From: Clostridiales bacterium | Lineage (GTDB): Bacteria; Bacillota; Clostridia; Christensenellales; Borkfalkiaceae | Direction: 5' to 3' | DNA length: 35,154 nucleotides | NCBI GenBank assembly: GCA_015055805.1 | Contig: SVHN01000014.1 | Coordinates: forward strand, 1 to 35,154 | Shown here: piece by piece, positions 8,823-18,273 of the stretch | Numbering within the stretch: position 1 is the stretch's first letter | Layout: each line of letters opens with the position of its first letter | Notes under the pieces: model-generated | Database searches by the model: none | What the model saw: only the letters and a program-made list of their open reading frames with translations | What the model was told of the DNA's origin: nothing | Translations under genes and position numbers: made by a program

Positions 8823-10602
8823 TTTGTTCACCCCCTTTGTTTTGAGAATAGTAGAGTTCCTTATAGATATCGTTGCTTTTTATGAGCTGGTCGTGATTAC
8901 CGATGGCAGTAATCTTTCCGCCTTCCATAATGATAATCTTATCTGCATCTTGAACGGACGCAACGCGTTGAGCGATTATGATTTTCGTTGTTTCTGGTAT
9001 AAATTCACGGAACGACTTTCTAATCATAGCGTCGGTTTTGGTGTCGACTGCGCTAGTCGAGTCGTCAAGAATAAGAATCTTGGGTTTTTTAAGCAACGCG
9101 CGCGCAATACAGAGTCTTTGTTTTTGACCGCCCGAAACGTTTACGCCGCCCTGCTCAATGTGCTTATCAAGTTCAAAGTTAGGTATCTGAGCAAGGTTGA
9201 GCGCGTGAAGAATTTCTTCGTCGGTAGCGTTTTTGTCGCCCCATTGCATATTTTCTCTAAGCGTACCAGAGAACAACACGTTCTTTTGCAGAACGTTCGC
9301 AACGGCGTTTCTAAGCGAGTTAAGATCGTATTCTTTTACGTCGTGTCCTGCGACTTTAACCGTGCCCACGCTAGCGTCGTAAAGACGGGGGATAAGGTTG
9401 ATAAGCGTGGTTTTGCTCGATCCTGTCGCACCGAGAATGCCCACGGTTTCACCGCTTTTAATTTGTAAGTTCACGTCTTTAAGAACGTAGTTTTCCGCGC
9501 TTTCAGAATACTTAAAACAAACGTTTTCAAATTCGATACTACCGTCGGTAACTTCGGTTATCGGATTTTCAGGGGAAACGATAGAACTCTCTTCCGTTAA
9601 AACTTCGTTAATACGCTTAGCGCACGCAACGCTCATTATGATCATAACCATAATCATAGAAAGCATCATAAGGCTCATAAGCATCTGGAAAGAATAGGTC
9701 ATAAAACTTTGAAGCTCGGCAAGTTTAAGTACGGTTTCTTGGCTGTCGATAATCAGTATAGACCCTATTACGTATATAGCGATAAGACCTGCGTAAATAC
9801 AGAAGTTCATAAGCGGTCCGTTAAGGGCGATAAGTTTTTCAGCCTTAGTGAAATCGTTTTTAACGTTGTCGCTTGCCTTTTCAAACTTTTCCTTTTCATA
9901 GTCCTCTCTGACGTATGATTTAACGACGCGCATGCCGTGAATATTTTCTTGAACAGATTCGTTGAGAGCGTCGTATTTGTGGAATATCTTATTGAAGAAA
10001 GGCACGGCTTTTTTCATGATAAGCACAAGTCCTATAGCAAGGATAGGCACGGTGCAAAGGAATATTAAAGCCATCTTAGCGTTTATGTAGAAAGACATAA
10101 TCAGCGAGAAAATGAGCATAAACGGCGCGCGAACGGCAGTCCTAACGATCATCATATAAGACATTTCAACGTTGGTTACGTCGGTAGTTAGACGAGTGAC
10201 TAAACTAGACGTTGAGAACTTGTCGATATTAGAAAAGGAAAAGCCCTGAATTTTACGGAACATATCCTTTCTTAAATTTTTTGCGAAACCGCTAGACGCC
10301 GTTGCGCAAGTTTTGCCAGCCATAACACCGCAAAGCAACGAAACGAACGCAAGGGCAATAAGTATTAGGCCAAACTTTAATATAACCTGAATAAGCGTAT
10401 CGGTATTTCCCGATTCTGATATGGTTTTAATCTGGTCTAAAAGAAGAGTCATAACGAAAGGAATTAGACATTCCATAACGACTTCAATAGCGACTAAAAT
10501 CGGTGCTAGAATAGACGGTTTTTTGTACTCTCGTATAGACTTAGAAAGATTTTTTAAGATAGGGAATAACTGTCCCTTTTTCTTTTTTTCAGTATTAGTC
10601 AT
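8815..10602 (-). CDS. ABC exporter, half-transporter with degenerate catalytic site
   Basis: Partner of the downstream half-transporter. The 595-residue protein has a six-helix membrane domain and an ATPase domain with Walker A GATGSSKTT and a normal signature SGGQKQR. In Walker B the catalytic Glu is Asp (LILDDSTSAVD) and the switch His is Gln (IIAQRVAS). These changes are the known mark of the inactive site in heterodimeric exporters. The intact signature serves the partner's active site. Its ATG overlaps the tetR stop (ATGACTAA) and has AAGGAGA upstream. Regulated through the TetR protein encoded first in the operon. Confidence 0.92.
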   Translation of the reverse strand: MTNTEKKKKGQLFPILKNLSKSIREYKKPSILAPILVAIEVVMECLIPFVMTLLLDQIKTISESGNTDTLIQVILKFGLILIALAFVSLLCGVMAGKTCATASSGFAKNLRKDMFRKIQGFSFSNIDKFSTSSLVTRLTTDVTNVEMSYMMIVRTAVRAPFMLIFSLIMSFYINAKMALIFLCTVPILAIGLVLIMKKAVPFFNKIFHKYDALNESVQENIHGMRVVKSYVREDYEKEKFEKASDNVKNDFTKAEKLIALNGPLMNFCIYAGLIAIYVIGSILIIDSQETVLKLAELQSFMTYSFQMLMSLMMLSMIMVMIIMSVACAKRINEVLTEESSIVSPENPITEVTDGSIEFENVCFKYSESAENYVLKDVNLQIKSGETVGILGATGSSKTTLINLIPRLYDASVGTVKVAGHDVKEYDLNSLRNAVANVLQKNVLFSGTLRENMQWGDKNATDEEILHALNLAQIPNFELDKHIEQGGVNVSGGQKQRLCIARALLKKPKILILDDSTSAVDTKTDAMIRKSFREFIPETTKIIIAQRVASVQDADKIIIMEGGKITAIGNHDQLIKSNDIYKELYYSQNKGGEQNG

Positions 10603-11221
10603 CTATAATCTCCTTTTTGAAAACGTCGAGAATAAATTCTATCATAGGAAACTTGAAACTTGATTTAAATTCCTTCGGACAAAGAATAAAATTAAGCGTT
10701 GCGCCCTGAATAATAGAATTATAAAGTTTAGCGCACTCTTCGGGCGGGTATTTATCGGTAAAATCACCAAGCTTTATACCCTCTTCAAAGAAAGCGTTCA
10801 TTCTAAGATGCGGTGGCATTTTTTTGCATTGCGGAGGGGGAGTCCCCGACTCGGCTTTTGCAAAGATAGTGGAAACGAAAAAGTAATACCTATAAGCAAA
10901 CACTTCGTCCTTTCTCATATTCTCAAAGGTGTATTCGGTGAGTTTTTTAAGTTTTGCAAGATAGTCACTTTCTTCGAGCAAAACTTCGTCAAGAAAGTCC
11001 ATCATATTCTTTCCGCGGTTTTCCATAACCGCTTGGAATAGTTCCTTTTTGCTAGCAAAATAATGATAGAAAAGTCCGTGGCTACACTTTGCTTTTTTAA
11101 CTATATCGTTAATAGTTGCGCCGTCGTATCCCTTTTCGCAAAAGACCTTCAACGCGGCGACCACGATACCCGCTCTTCGTGTTTCTTTAAGCCTTAATAA
11201 CTGTTCTTCTGTTTTCGGCAT
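10595..11221 (-). CDS. TetR family transcriptional repressor of the exporter operon
   Basis: DNA-binding repressor, first gene of the operon. After MPKTEEQLLRLKETRRAG come the TetR helix-turn-helix elements (TINDIVKKAKCSHGLFYHYF, residues about 40-59), then a ligand-binding helical domain; 208 residues is normal. The ATG at 11221 has AAAGGAG at five bases. An upstream in-frame ATG at 11260 would lie on the -10 hexamer of the promoter, so it is rejected. Two TTGAC-N6-GTCAA palindromes at its promoter are likely its operators, implying autorepression released by an exported compound. Confidence 0.92.
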   Translation of the reverse strand: MPKTEEQLLRLKETRRAGIVVAALKVFCEKGYDGATINDIVKKAKCSHGLFYHYFASKKELFQAVMENRGKNMMDFLDEVLLEESDYLAKLKKLTEYTFENMRKDEVFAYRYYFFVSTIFAKAESGTPPPQCKKMPPHLRMNAFFEEGIKLGDFTDKYPPEECAKLYNSIIQGATLNFILCPKEFKSSFKFPMIEFILDVFKKEIIDD

Positions 11222-11234
11222 AATTCTCCTTTGA

Positions 11235-11250
11235 TTGACAGGTAAGTCAA
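11235..11250. promoter_or_regulatory. putative TetR operator 1
   Basis: A perfect palindrome TTGAC-AGGTAA-GTCAA lies between the tetR -10 hexamer and its ribosome site, covering the expected transcript start. The same half-sites with the same 6-base spacer recur at 11316-11331, which supports a real operator. Confidence 0.7.
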
Positions 11251-11258
11251 CGAAATAC

Positions 11259-11288
11259 ATTATAATAAAAAGTACAAGAAAAAGTCAA
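11259..11288 (-). promoter_or_regulatory. promoter of the tetR-exporter operon
   Basis: On the minus strand TTGACT (11288-11283) and TATAAT (11264-11259) are 18 bases apart, a near-consensus sigma-A promoter. Transcription would start near 11252, at the edge of operator 1. Confidence 0.75.
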
Positions 11289-11314
11289 CTGAATAAAGGG
11301 GGAAAAGGTTTTTT

Positions 11315-11332
11315 ATTGACGAAAAAGTCAAT
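11315..11332. promoter_or_regulatory. putative TetR operator 2
   Basis: ATTGAC-GAAAAA-GTCAAT is a perfect palindrome with the same arms and spacing as operator 1, centred about 80 bases away. It sits upstream of the tetR -35 and about 90 bases before the metK promoter, so looping or control of a second start is possible. Confidence 0.6.
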
Positions 11333-11346
11333 CAAACAAAGACGAG

Positions 11347-11365
11347 TTTTTGCCAAAGGCAAAAA
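11347..11365. repeat. palindrome TTTTTGCC-AAA-GGCAAAAA
   Basis: A perfect 8-bp stem with an AAA loop between tetR and metK. Its core TTGCCAAAGGCAA occurs again twice near tRNA-Leu (18722-18734 and 18900-18912). With T runs on one side and A runs on the other it could act as a weak terminator in either direction, or belong to a dispersed palindromic repeat family. Confidence 0.5.
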
Positions 11366-11421
11366 GCGTATAAAAATCGACTTTTATAGTTAAATTTAGC
11401 GCGATAGAATATCTTATGCGA

Positions 11422-11450
11422 TTGACATAACTAAATATTTAGTGTATAAT
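11422..11450 (+). promoter_or_regulatory. metK operon promoter
   Basis: TTGACA (11422-11427), a 17-base spacer and TATAAT (11445-11450): a perfect consensus. Transcription would start near 11457, leaving a leader of about 33 nt to the metK ATG, too short for a SAM riboswitch or T-box. Confidence 0.9.
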
Positions 11451-11489
11451 AACCTAATAACGATAAATCACCTAATGGAAAAACGTATT

Positions 11490-12659
11490 ATGAGAAATTA
11501 TTTTACAAGTGAAAGCGTAACGAGTGGTCACCCCGATAAGATTTGTGATAATATATCAGACGCGGTACTTGACGCAATACTTAGCCAAGACGAAAATTCA
11601 AGGGTCGCATGCGAATGTTCGGTAACTACTGACTTCGTTTTGGTTATGGGTGAGATAACGACGAACGCAAAGATAGACGTTGAAAGCGTTGTTAGAAATA
11701 CCATTAAAGAGATAGGCTATACCGATAAGTCCACAGGCTTTTCTTTCGATAACGCGCAAGTTGTCGTAAAACTTAACAAGCAAAGTCCCGACATTGCGCT
11801 TGGCGTAGACAATTCCGTCGAGGCAAAAGACGGCGGCGATAAATACGACCAAATCGGCGCAGGCGACCAAGGCTTAATGTTCGGTTATGCGTGCAAAGAA
11901 ACCGAAGAATTAATGCCACTACCTATAGTGCTAGCCCATAAACTTTGCGAAAAGCTTGAAGAAGTTAGAAAGAACGGAACGCTACCGTATCTTCGTCCCG
12001 ACGGAAAAGGGCAGGTAACGGTCGAATACGGAAAAGACGGCGTTTCAAGGATAGAGGCGGTCGTTCTCTCTTCACAGCACGACGAAAAGGTTACTACCGA
12101 AAAATTAAGGGAAGACCTTAAAAAGTACGTTATCGACCAAATTTTACCAAAAGAATATTTGGACGAGAATACCAAGTACTATATAAACCCAACCGGCAGA
12201 TTTGAAGTTGGCGGACCTAACGGCGACTCAGGACTTACAGGCAGAAAAATCATTGTCGATACATACGGCGGAAGATGTCCGCACGGCGGCGGCGCGTTCA
12301 GCGGAAAAGACCCGACTAAGGTTGACCGTTCGGCGGCGTACATGGCAAGATACGTCTGCAAAAATATCGTTGCGGCAGGACTTGCTGACGAGTGCCAGAT
12401 TCAGCTTGCTTACGCTATCGGCGTTGCAAAACCCGTTTCGGTTATGATAAATACTTTCGGTACTGGAAAACTTAGCGATAGCGAACTTTCAGATATCGTC
12501 GTTAAAGAGTTCGATCTTCGTCCGTCTGCAATAATTGAAACCCTAGATTTAAGAAAACCCGTATACAGGGCTACTGCAAGCTACGGACATTTTGGCAAAG
12601 ACGGATTTAGTTGGGAAAAGACGGACAGAGTAGACGATTTAATTAAGTATCTCGGATAA
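11490..12659 (+). CDS. metK: S-adenosylmethionine synthetase
   Basis: Makes S-adenosylmethionine from methionine and ATP in the cytoplasm. The product opens [20 protein letters not shown], the family's N-terminal signature, and contains the [12 protein letters not shown] motif and the glycine-rich [19 protein letters not shown] loop. At 389 residues it is full length. The start at 11490 is preferred: an ATG at 11442 lies upstream of the transcript start, and 11475 would add a five-residue extension absent from homologues. The ribosome site is weak (GGAAAAA). First gene of a housekeeping operon; its stop overlaps comF by one base. Confidence 0.96.
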   Translation: MRNYFTSESVTSGHPDKICDNISDAVLDAILSQDENSRVACECSVTTDFVLVMGEITTNAKIDVESVVRNTIKEIGYTDKSTGFSFDNAQVVVKLNKQSPDIALGVDNSVEAKDGGDKYDQIGAGDQGLMFGYACKETEELMPLPIVLAHKLCEKLEEVRKNGTLPYLRPDGKGQVTVEYGKDGVSRIEAVVLSSQHDEKVTTEKLREDLKKYVIDQILPKEYLDENTKYYINPTGRFEVGGPNGDSGLTGRKIIVDTYGGRCPHGGGAFSGKDPTKVDRSAAYMARYVCKNIVAAGLADECQIQLAYAIGVAKPVSVMINTFGTGKLSDSELSDIVVKEFDLRPSAIIETLDLRKPVYRATASYGHFGKDGFSWEKTDRVDDLIKYLG

Positions 12660-13387
12660 TGGGATTAAGGTCGATATTTGAAAGGTTTATAAAAAAGCAC
12701 GTTTTTAACCCTGAGTGGCAATGCGCCGTATGCAAGGAAGAAAACTTTGACGGCGGGTTAGTCTGCAAAAAGTGCGAAGATAAACTGCCGTATAATAATA
12801 AGTATATTTGCGCGCATTGCGGAAGACAAACGCTTGCGCCCGAGCCTTACTGTTCTACTTGCGCGGAAAAACTTATCGCGATAGATAGGGCAAGGAGCGT
12901 GTTCACTTATAAAGAACCGATAAGTTACCTTATACAAAACTTAAAGTATCAAAACCATAGGTATCTAGTAGATTATTTTAGACAGAGGCTAAAACTTTTG
13001 TATCTGCAAAACTACTTTAACGCCGACTATATAATATGCGTGCCTATGACCGTTAAGTCGTTAAAAAAGAGAGGGTATAACCAGTCCGAACTTTTGGCAA
13101 AAGCACTTTCCGAAGACGTGAACGTCAGTTATCTTGACTGCGTTGAAAAGATTAAAGAAACCAAACGCCAAGCAAAACTTGGGCGTAACGAAAGGCTGAA
13201 AAATCTAAAAGGCGCGTTTAAGGTAAAGGACAAAAAATTAATAAAGGATAAAACTTTGGTTATAGTCGACGACGTTACTACTACCGGTGCAACGGCGCAG
13301 ACTATTGCCGAAAAATTAAAAAGCGCAGGCGCAAATAGCGTGTACCTTTTAACGGTTGCAAGTACTCCGCCGCGCGACGAGTATTAA
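12659..13387 (+). CDS. comF: ComF family phosphoribosyltransferase-like protein
   Basis: Homologue of ComF, the competence-associated protein needed with the ComFA helicase for DNA uptake in Bacillus, also linked to recombination repair. Two zinc-finger-like pairs are seen at the N-terminus (C22/C25, C36/C39 and C51/C54, C65/C68), and the C-terminal PRTase domain has the PRPP loop VIVDDVTTTGAT near residues 202-213. 242 residues is typical. No comFA is present; gene order here is metK-comF-secA. TAATG joins it to metK. Many non-competent Firmicutes keep comF, so competence should not be assumed. Confidence 0.88.
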   Translation: MGLRSIFERFIKKHVFNPEWQCAVCKEENFDGGLVCKKCEDKLPYNNKYICAHCGRQTLAPEPYCSTCAEKLIAIDRARSVFTYKEPISYLIQNLKYQNHRYLVDYFRQRLKLLYLQNYFNADYIICVPMTVKSLKKRGYNQSELLAKALSEDVNVSYLDCVEKIKETKRQAKLGRNERLKNLKGAFKVKDKKLIKDKTLVIVDDVTTTGATAQTIAEKLKSAGANSVYLLTVASTPPRDEY

Positions 13388-13417
13388 ATAGAAAAGTATA
13401 GTTTCAAAGGAGCAAAC

Positions 13418-16102
13418 ATGGGATTATTTAGGTATATTTTAGGCGGAGAGGCAAGAAGAAGTCTTGCTAAACTTCACAGAATGGCGGACAAGGTATTGTC
13501 TTTAGAAGAAAAGTACGCAAAGTTTACCGACGAAGAACTTCGCGACTGCACCGAACACTTTAAGGGCAGACTTAAAGCAGGTGAAACCTTAGACGATATT
13601 TTGTGTGACGCTTTTGCGGTGGTTAGAGAGGCGGCTTTCCGCGTACTTAATATGCGTCATTATAAAGTTCAGATTATCGGCGGTATTTGCTTGCATCAGG
13701 GCAGAGTTGCTGAAATGAAAACAGGTGAAGGTAAAACGCTAGTTGCAACCCTTCCCGCATACCTTAACGCGCTTGCAGGAGAGGGCGTTCATATCGTAAC
13801 GGTAAACGACTACCTTGCAGCCAGAGACGCAGAGTGGATGGGTAAGGTTTATAAATTCTTAGGTTTAACCGTCGGCGTTGCCGTATCGGGCATGGAAGAT
13901 GAAGACAAGAAAAAAGCCTACGCTTGCGATATTACCTACGGTACTAACAACGAAATGGGCTTTGATTATCTAAGAGATAACTTAAAGAGTAAACTTGACC
14001 AAATGGTACAACGCCCCTTGTCCTTTGCTATCGTGGACGAAGTTGACTCAATACTTATCGACGAAGCAAGAACACCGCTTATTATATCGGGTAAGGGTCA
14101 GGAATCAAGCGACAAATATATCACGGCGAATAAATTCGTTAAATCGTTGGTTCTCGACAAAGACTTTACTATTGATATCAAGGAAAAGAGCGTTCAAATA
14201 ACCGAATCGGGCGCGGAAAAAGCCGAAGCGTTCTTTGGACTTAACAACTTTGCAGATATTGAAAACGCAAGTCTTTCACACCACATACAACAGGCGTTAA
14301 AGGCAAACTATATCTTTAAGAGAGATAACGACTACGTCGTATCCGACGGCGAAGTTATAATCGTTGACGAGTTTACCGGACGTCTTATGATAGGTCGTCG
14401 TTATTCGGACGGCTTGCATCAGGCAATCGAAGCAAAAGAAAGCGTAAAGATCAGAAACGAAAACAAGACTTACGCTACTATTACCTTCCAAAACTATTTT
14501 AGGCTTTATAAAAAACTTTCTGGTATGACGGGTACGGCAAAGAGCGAAGAAGAAGAGTTTAGGTCAATTTACGGTCTTGACGTTCTTGAAATTCCCACCA
14601 ACAAACCGGTTGCAAGAATAGATATGCCCGACATTATCTATAAAACGGTAGCGGGCAAAAATAAAGCCATAGTAAAAGAGATAGTAGAACGCCACAAAAA
14701 AGGACAGCCCGTACTCGTTGGTACGGTAACGGTAGAGAAGTCTGAAGAAATATCTAAACTTCTCATAAGACAAGGCGTAAAACATAACGTATTGAACGCT
14801 AAAAACCACGCAAGGGAAGCGGATATCGTCGCGCAAGCAGGAAGACTTGGCGCAGTAACCATTGCGACCAACATGGCGGGTCGTGGTACGGATATTCTTC
14901 TCGGTGGTAACCCAGAGTTTATAGCAAAAAGAAAACTTCGTGAAGAAGGCGTTGCTGACGACGTTATAGAACTTGCAACTTCCTTTATATCGAATATTCC
15001 CGAAGACGTTCAGGAAGTAAGAGAACGCTATCATAGGATTTACGCAGAGATAAAAGCGCAGACCGACGAAGAAAAGATTAAGGTCGTAGAGGCAGGCGGA
15101 CTTCATATTTTGGGTACTGAAAGACACGAATCGCGCCGTATTGATAACCAACTTCGTGGTCGAAGCGGACGTCAAGGCGACGCAGGTTCGTCGGTATTCT
15201 TTATATCGCTTGAAGACGATCTTGCAAAGCGTTTCGGCGGCGAAAGAATGCAGAGAATTTACGAATTCTTTAATATCGACGAAGATCAACCCATGCAGTC
15301 CAAAATGCTTTCACGCAGTATAGAGAACGCTCAGCGCACAATCGAAGGCAAGAACTTCGGTATAAGAAAGCACGTTCTTGAATACGACGACGTTATGAAT
15401 AAGCAGCGTGAAGTTATGTACGCGGAAAGAATGAAAGTCATTAAGGACGAAAACGTTCACGAAGATATATTAAAGCTTATTCCCGACTTCGTTCGTTACG
15501 TCGTAAGTTCGGCTATTGATAACGAAAACAAACCCGATACTTGGGACTTAGACGCGCTAAATTCGGCGATAGAAATGAAACTTCTTCCCAAGGGCAGCGA
15601 GTTTGCTACCAAAGAACGTTCACAGAACTGGGATTACGAGTACTTTATCGAACAACTTATTAAAGAAACCATTGAAGTATACGACGCAAAGATAGAAAGA
15701 TACAAAGAAGAAGGCGTAAATTTCAGCGAAATAGAAAGGGTTGTATTGCTTAAAAATATTGATACCAAGTGGATAGACCATATCGACTCTATGGATCAAT
15801 TGAGAAAGGGTATAAGCCTAAGAAGTTACGGTCAGGTTGACCCCGTCTTAGAGTACAAGAAAGAAGGCTTTGAAATGTTTGAAGACTTGACCGCGGCAAT
15901 TCAAGACGACACGGTAACCTTGCTACTTAAAGCCGAACTTCAAAAAGTTCGTCCCGTAGAAAAACAGGAACAGGAAAATCTTCAAACCAACAGACCTATG
16001 GGTCCGGTTATGAAAAAGAAAGTCGTTCACGAAATCGGCAGAAATGATCCGTGTCCTTGCGGCAGCGGCAAAAAATATAAGAACTGCTGCGGCGCAAAAT
16101 AA
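13418..16102 (+). CDS. secA: preprotein translocase ATPase SecA
   Basis: Motor ATPase that pushes unfolded preproteins through SecYEG. The 894-residue protein has Walker A KTGEGKTL (101-108), the DEAD-like DEVD box (207-210) with following IDEARTPLIISG, the preprotein cross-linking domain, a second motor domain (GRGTDILLGGNPEF; RGRSGRQGD), scaffold and wing domains, and the C-terminal zinc finger NDPCPCGSGKKYKNCC that binds SecB or ribosomes. AAAGGAG lies six bases before the ATG. It follows comF by 30 bases and precedes prfB by eight. Confidence 0.97.
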   Translation: MGLFRYILGGEARRSLAKLHRMADKVLSLEEKYAKFTDEELRDCTEHFKGRLKAGETLDDILCDAFAVVREAAFRVLNMRHYKVQIIGGICLHQGRVAEMKTGEGKTLVATLPAYLNALAGEGVHIVTVNDYLAARDAEWMGKVYKFLGLTVGVAVSGMEDEDKKKAYACDITYGTNNEMGFDYLRDNLKSKLDQMVQRPLSFAIVDEVDSILIDEARTPLIISGKGQESSDKYITANKFVKSLVLDKDFTIDIKEKSVQITESGAEKAEAFFGLNNFADIENASLSHHIQQALKANYIFKRDNDYVVSDGEVIIVDEFTGRLMIGRRYSDGLHQAIEAKESVKIRNENKTYATITFQNYFRLYKKLSGMTGTAKSEEEEFRSIYGLDVLEIPTNKPVARIDMPDIIYKTVAGKNKAIVKEIVERHKKGQPVLVGTVTVEKSEEISKLLIRQGVKHNVLNAKNHAREADIVAQAGRLGAVTIATNMAGRGTDILLGGNPEFIAKRKLREEGVADDVIELATSFISNIPEDVQEVRERYHRIYAEIKAQTDEEKIKVVEAGGLHILGTERHESRRIDNQLRGRSGRQGDAGSSVFFISLEDDLAKRFGGERMQRIYEFFNIDEDQPMQSKMLSRSIENAQRTIEGKNFGIRKHVLEYDDVMNKQREVMYAERMKVIKDENVHEDILKLIPDFVRYVVSSAIDNENKPDTWDLDALNSAIEMKLLPKGSEFATKERSQNWDYEYFIEQLIKETIEVYDAKIERYKEEGVNFSEIERVVLLKNIDTKWIDHIDSMDQLRKGISLRSYGQVDPVLEYKKEGFEMFEDLTAAIQDDTVTLLLKAELQKVRPVEKQEQENLQTNRPMGPVMKKKVVHEIGRNDPCPCGSGKKYKNCCGAK

Positions 16103-16110
16103 GGTGAATT

Positions 16111-17212
16111 ATGATTAAGAGTGAAGAATTTAGACTTAAAATAAAAGAATTAAAAGGTATCCTTAGCGAGACGGGACACTCTCTTTGACATTGATAGGTT
16201 ACGTCAAGATTTAAAGGATAAGATTAAATTATCAGAACTTCCGGAAGTGTATTCCGACCTTCAAAAATCCCAACAAATATCTAAGGAAATAGCAGCGTTA
16301 GACAATAAGGTTACAACCTTTAACAAGGCTGAGAAAACGGTTATAGACGCTCTTGATATATTAGACCTTGCCGAAGAAGAGAACGACGAAAGTCTGCTTG
16401 AAGAATTATCGAACGAACTGCTTAGCGTGGAAAAGATAATCGAAGAAATGCGTCTTGCCGCCCTTCTTCGCGGAAAGTACGATAAACTTAACGCACTTTT
16501 AACCTTACATGCAGGCGCAGGCGGAACAGAGGCTTGCGACTGGACGGAAATGCTATACCGTATGTATATGTATTACGCTGAAAAGAACGGTTATACACTC
16601 ACCGAACTAGACCGTTTAGAAGGTGACGAGGCAGGCATAAAGTCGGTGTCTTTTAAGATAGAGGGCGACTGTGCTTACGGATATCTTAAAGCCGAAAAAG
16701 GCGTTCATAGACTTGTTAGAATTTCACCGTTTGACGCAAACAAACGCCGTCACACGTCGTTTGCATCATTAGAAGTAATGCCTGAGATAGAAGACGACGG
16801 AGAAATAGAAATACGCCCCGACGAATTAAAGGTGGATACCTTCCGTTCGAGTGGCGCAGGCGGTCAGCACGTAAATAAAACCGAGTCCGCAATAAGAATA
16901 ACCCACTTACCCACGGGGATAGTGGTTGCTTGTCAAAACGAACGTAGCCAAACTCAAAACCGAGAGATGGCAATGAAAATGCTTATAAGTAAGCTTATAG
17001 AAAAACGCGAAGCCGAAAGAATGGAACTTGATCAAGACATTAAGGGCGAAATAAAAAAGATTGAATGGGGAAGTCAAATCCGTTCGTACGTGTTCTGTCC
17101 TTACACCTTGGTAAAAGACCACAGAACAGGCTTTGAAATAACCGATATAGATTCGGTTATGAACGGAAATATTCAAGGATTTATAAACGATTATTTGAAA
17201 AAATCACAATGA
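16111..17212 (+). CDS. prfB: peptide chain release factor 2, with programmed +1 frameshift
   Basis: Release factor that ends translation at UGA and UAA. Translation starts at ATG 16111 (GGTGAATT upstream), runs 25 codons to CTT (16183-16185), meets the in-frame TGA at 16186-16188 and continues by a +1 slip at GAC (16187-16189). The joined product is 366 residues. The stop-reading SPF motif falls at 205-207 and the catalytic GGQ at 250-252, the same numbers as in E. coli RF2. The CTTTGAC slip site is classic, and it lets low RF2 raise its own synthesis. The usual AGGGGG stimulator three bases before CTT is not present; only CGGGA lies further away. Read as two coding parts: 16111-16185 and 16187-17212. 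Confidence 0.96.
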
Positions 17213-18261
17213 ACTACTTTGATAAAGTGCTAAGCGCGCCGTTAAAAGATAATCCTATAATAATGGGCATAGAAACGTCTTGCGACGAAACGGCTGTCGC
17301 TATAATAAAAGGCGGCAGAGAAATACTTGCCGACGTAATAATAAGCTCGGCAACCGAGCACGCAAAGTTTGGCGGTGTCGTTCCAGAAATAGCGTCGAGA
17401 TCGCATACTACTGCAATCTTAAAAGCAACCGAGCAAGCATTAAGCAATGCTAGTCTTACACTTGACGATATAGACGCCTTTGCGGTAACCGAGGGCGCAG
17501 GGCTTTTAGGCGCGTTACTCGTCGGCGTGTCTTTTGCAAAATCGCTAGCATATTCCACGGGTAAACCATTAATTCCCGTAAGTCATATTAGGGGACATAT
17601 CGCAGCAGCGTATCTTGCCGATAAGGAATTAAAGCCACCGTTTATAAGTATCCTTGCAAGTGGTGGACATACTGCAATAGTTGCGGTTGACGATTATTAT
17701 ACCTTTAACGTTTTTGGAAGCACGATAGACGACGCAGTAGGCGAAGCGTTCGACAAGGTCGCAAGAGTACTATCATTACCATATCCGGGTGGACCTAACG
17801 TTGAAAGATTAGCAAAGGACGGAAAGAACAATATAGTTCTTCCAAAAATGCTTAAAAACTATTCTGGCGGCGAGTTTGATTTTTCTTATAGCGGGTTAAA
17901 GACTGCGGTAATAAATTACGTCCATAACCAAAAAGAAAAGGGCGTAGAAATTAATAGGGCGGACGTCGCGGCAAGTTTTCAGCACGCAGCGGTTGACGTT
18001 ATAATTGACAAAGCGTTTAAGGCGGCGGAAAGACGCGGTTATAAGACCATAACCGTATCGGGCGGAGTTGGCGCAAACGGATATTTAAGAGAAACTTTAA
18101 AGGCTCGCGCCGAAAAAGACGGCGTAAAACTCGTTCTTCCTGAAAAACGTTATTGTACCGATAACGGCGCAATGATAGGCGCAGAAGGCTATTTACAGTA
18201 TAAAAAACGCAATTTTGCAGATTTATCACTAAATGCAAAAGCCGTAGTACCACTTAAATAA
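17209..18261 (+). CDS. tsaD: tRNA N6-adenosine threonylcarbamoyltransferase TsaD
   Basis: Transfers threonylcarbamoyl to A37 of tRNAs that read ANN codons, with TsaB and TsaE. The conserved start GIETSCDETAVAI begins near residue 20, and the metal-binding HxxxH is H126/H130 in SHIRGH. The GGHTAIV and GGVGANG nucleotide motifs are also present. 350 residues; the first 18 are a short extension forced by coupling to prfB (ATGA overlap), an internal ATG at residue 19 being the alternative start. tsaB and tsaE are not in the window. Confidence 0.95.
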   Translation: MNYFDKVLSAPLKDNPIIMGIETSCDETAVAIIKGGREILADVIISSATEHAKFGGVVPEIASRSHTTAILKATEQALSNASLTLDDIDAFAVTEGAGLLGALLVGVSFAKSLAYSTGKPLIPVSHIRGHIAAAYLADKELKPPFISILASGGHTAIVAVDDYYTFNVFGSTIDDAVGEAFDKVARVLSLPYPGGPNVERLAKDGKNNIVLPKMLKNYSGGEFDFSYSGLKTAVINYVHNQKEKGVEINRADVAASFQHAAVDVIIDKAFKAAERRGYKTITVSGGVGANGYLRETLKARAEKDGVKLVLPEKRYCTDNGAMIGAEGYLQYKKRNFADLSLNAKAVVPLK

Positions 18262-18273
18262 TAGGAGAAGATT

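Noticed and set aside
8824-9468. 214-codon plus-strand frame opposite the exporter gene
   Set aside because: It is antisense to the conserved ATPase domain and shows no recognisable motifs.
11451-11489. SAM riboswitch or T-box before metK
   Set aside because: The promoter leaves only about 33 nt of leader, with no room for either.
14564-15289. 241-codon minus-strand frame opposite secA
   Set aside because: secA is full length with all motifs on the plus strand; the antisense frame has no domain features and reflects codon bias.
16111-16188. prfB as a pseudogene because of the early TGA
   Set aside because: The stop lies in a CTT-TGA-C slip site and the +1 frame continues the RF2 sequence with SPF and GGQ at standard positions.
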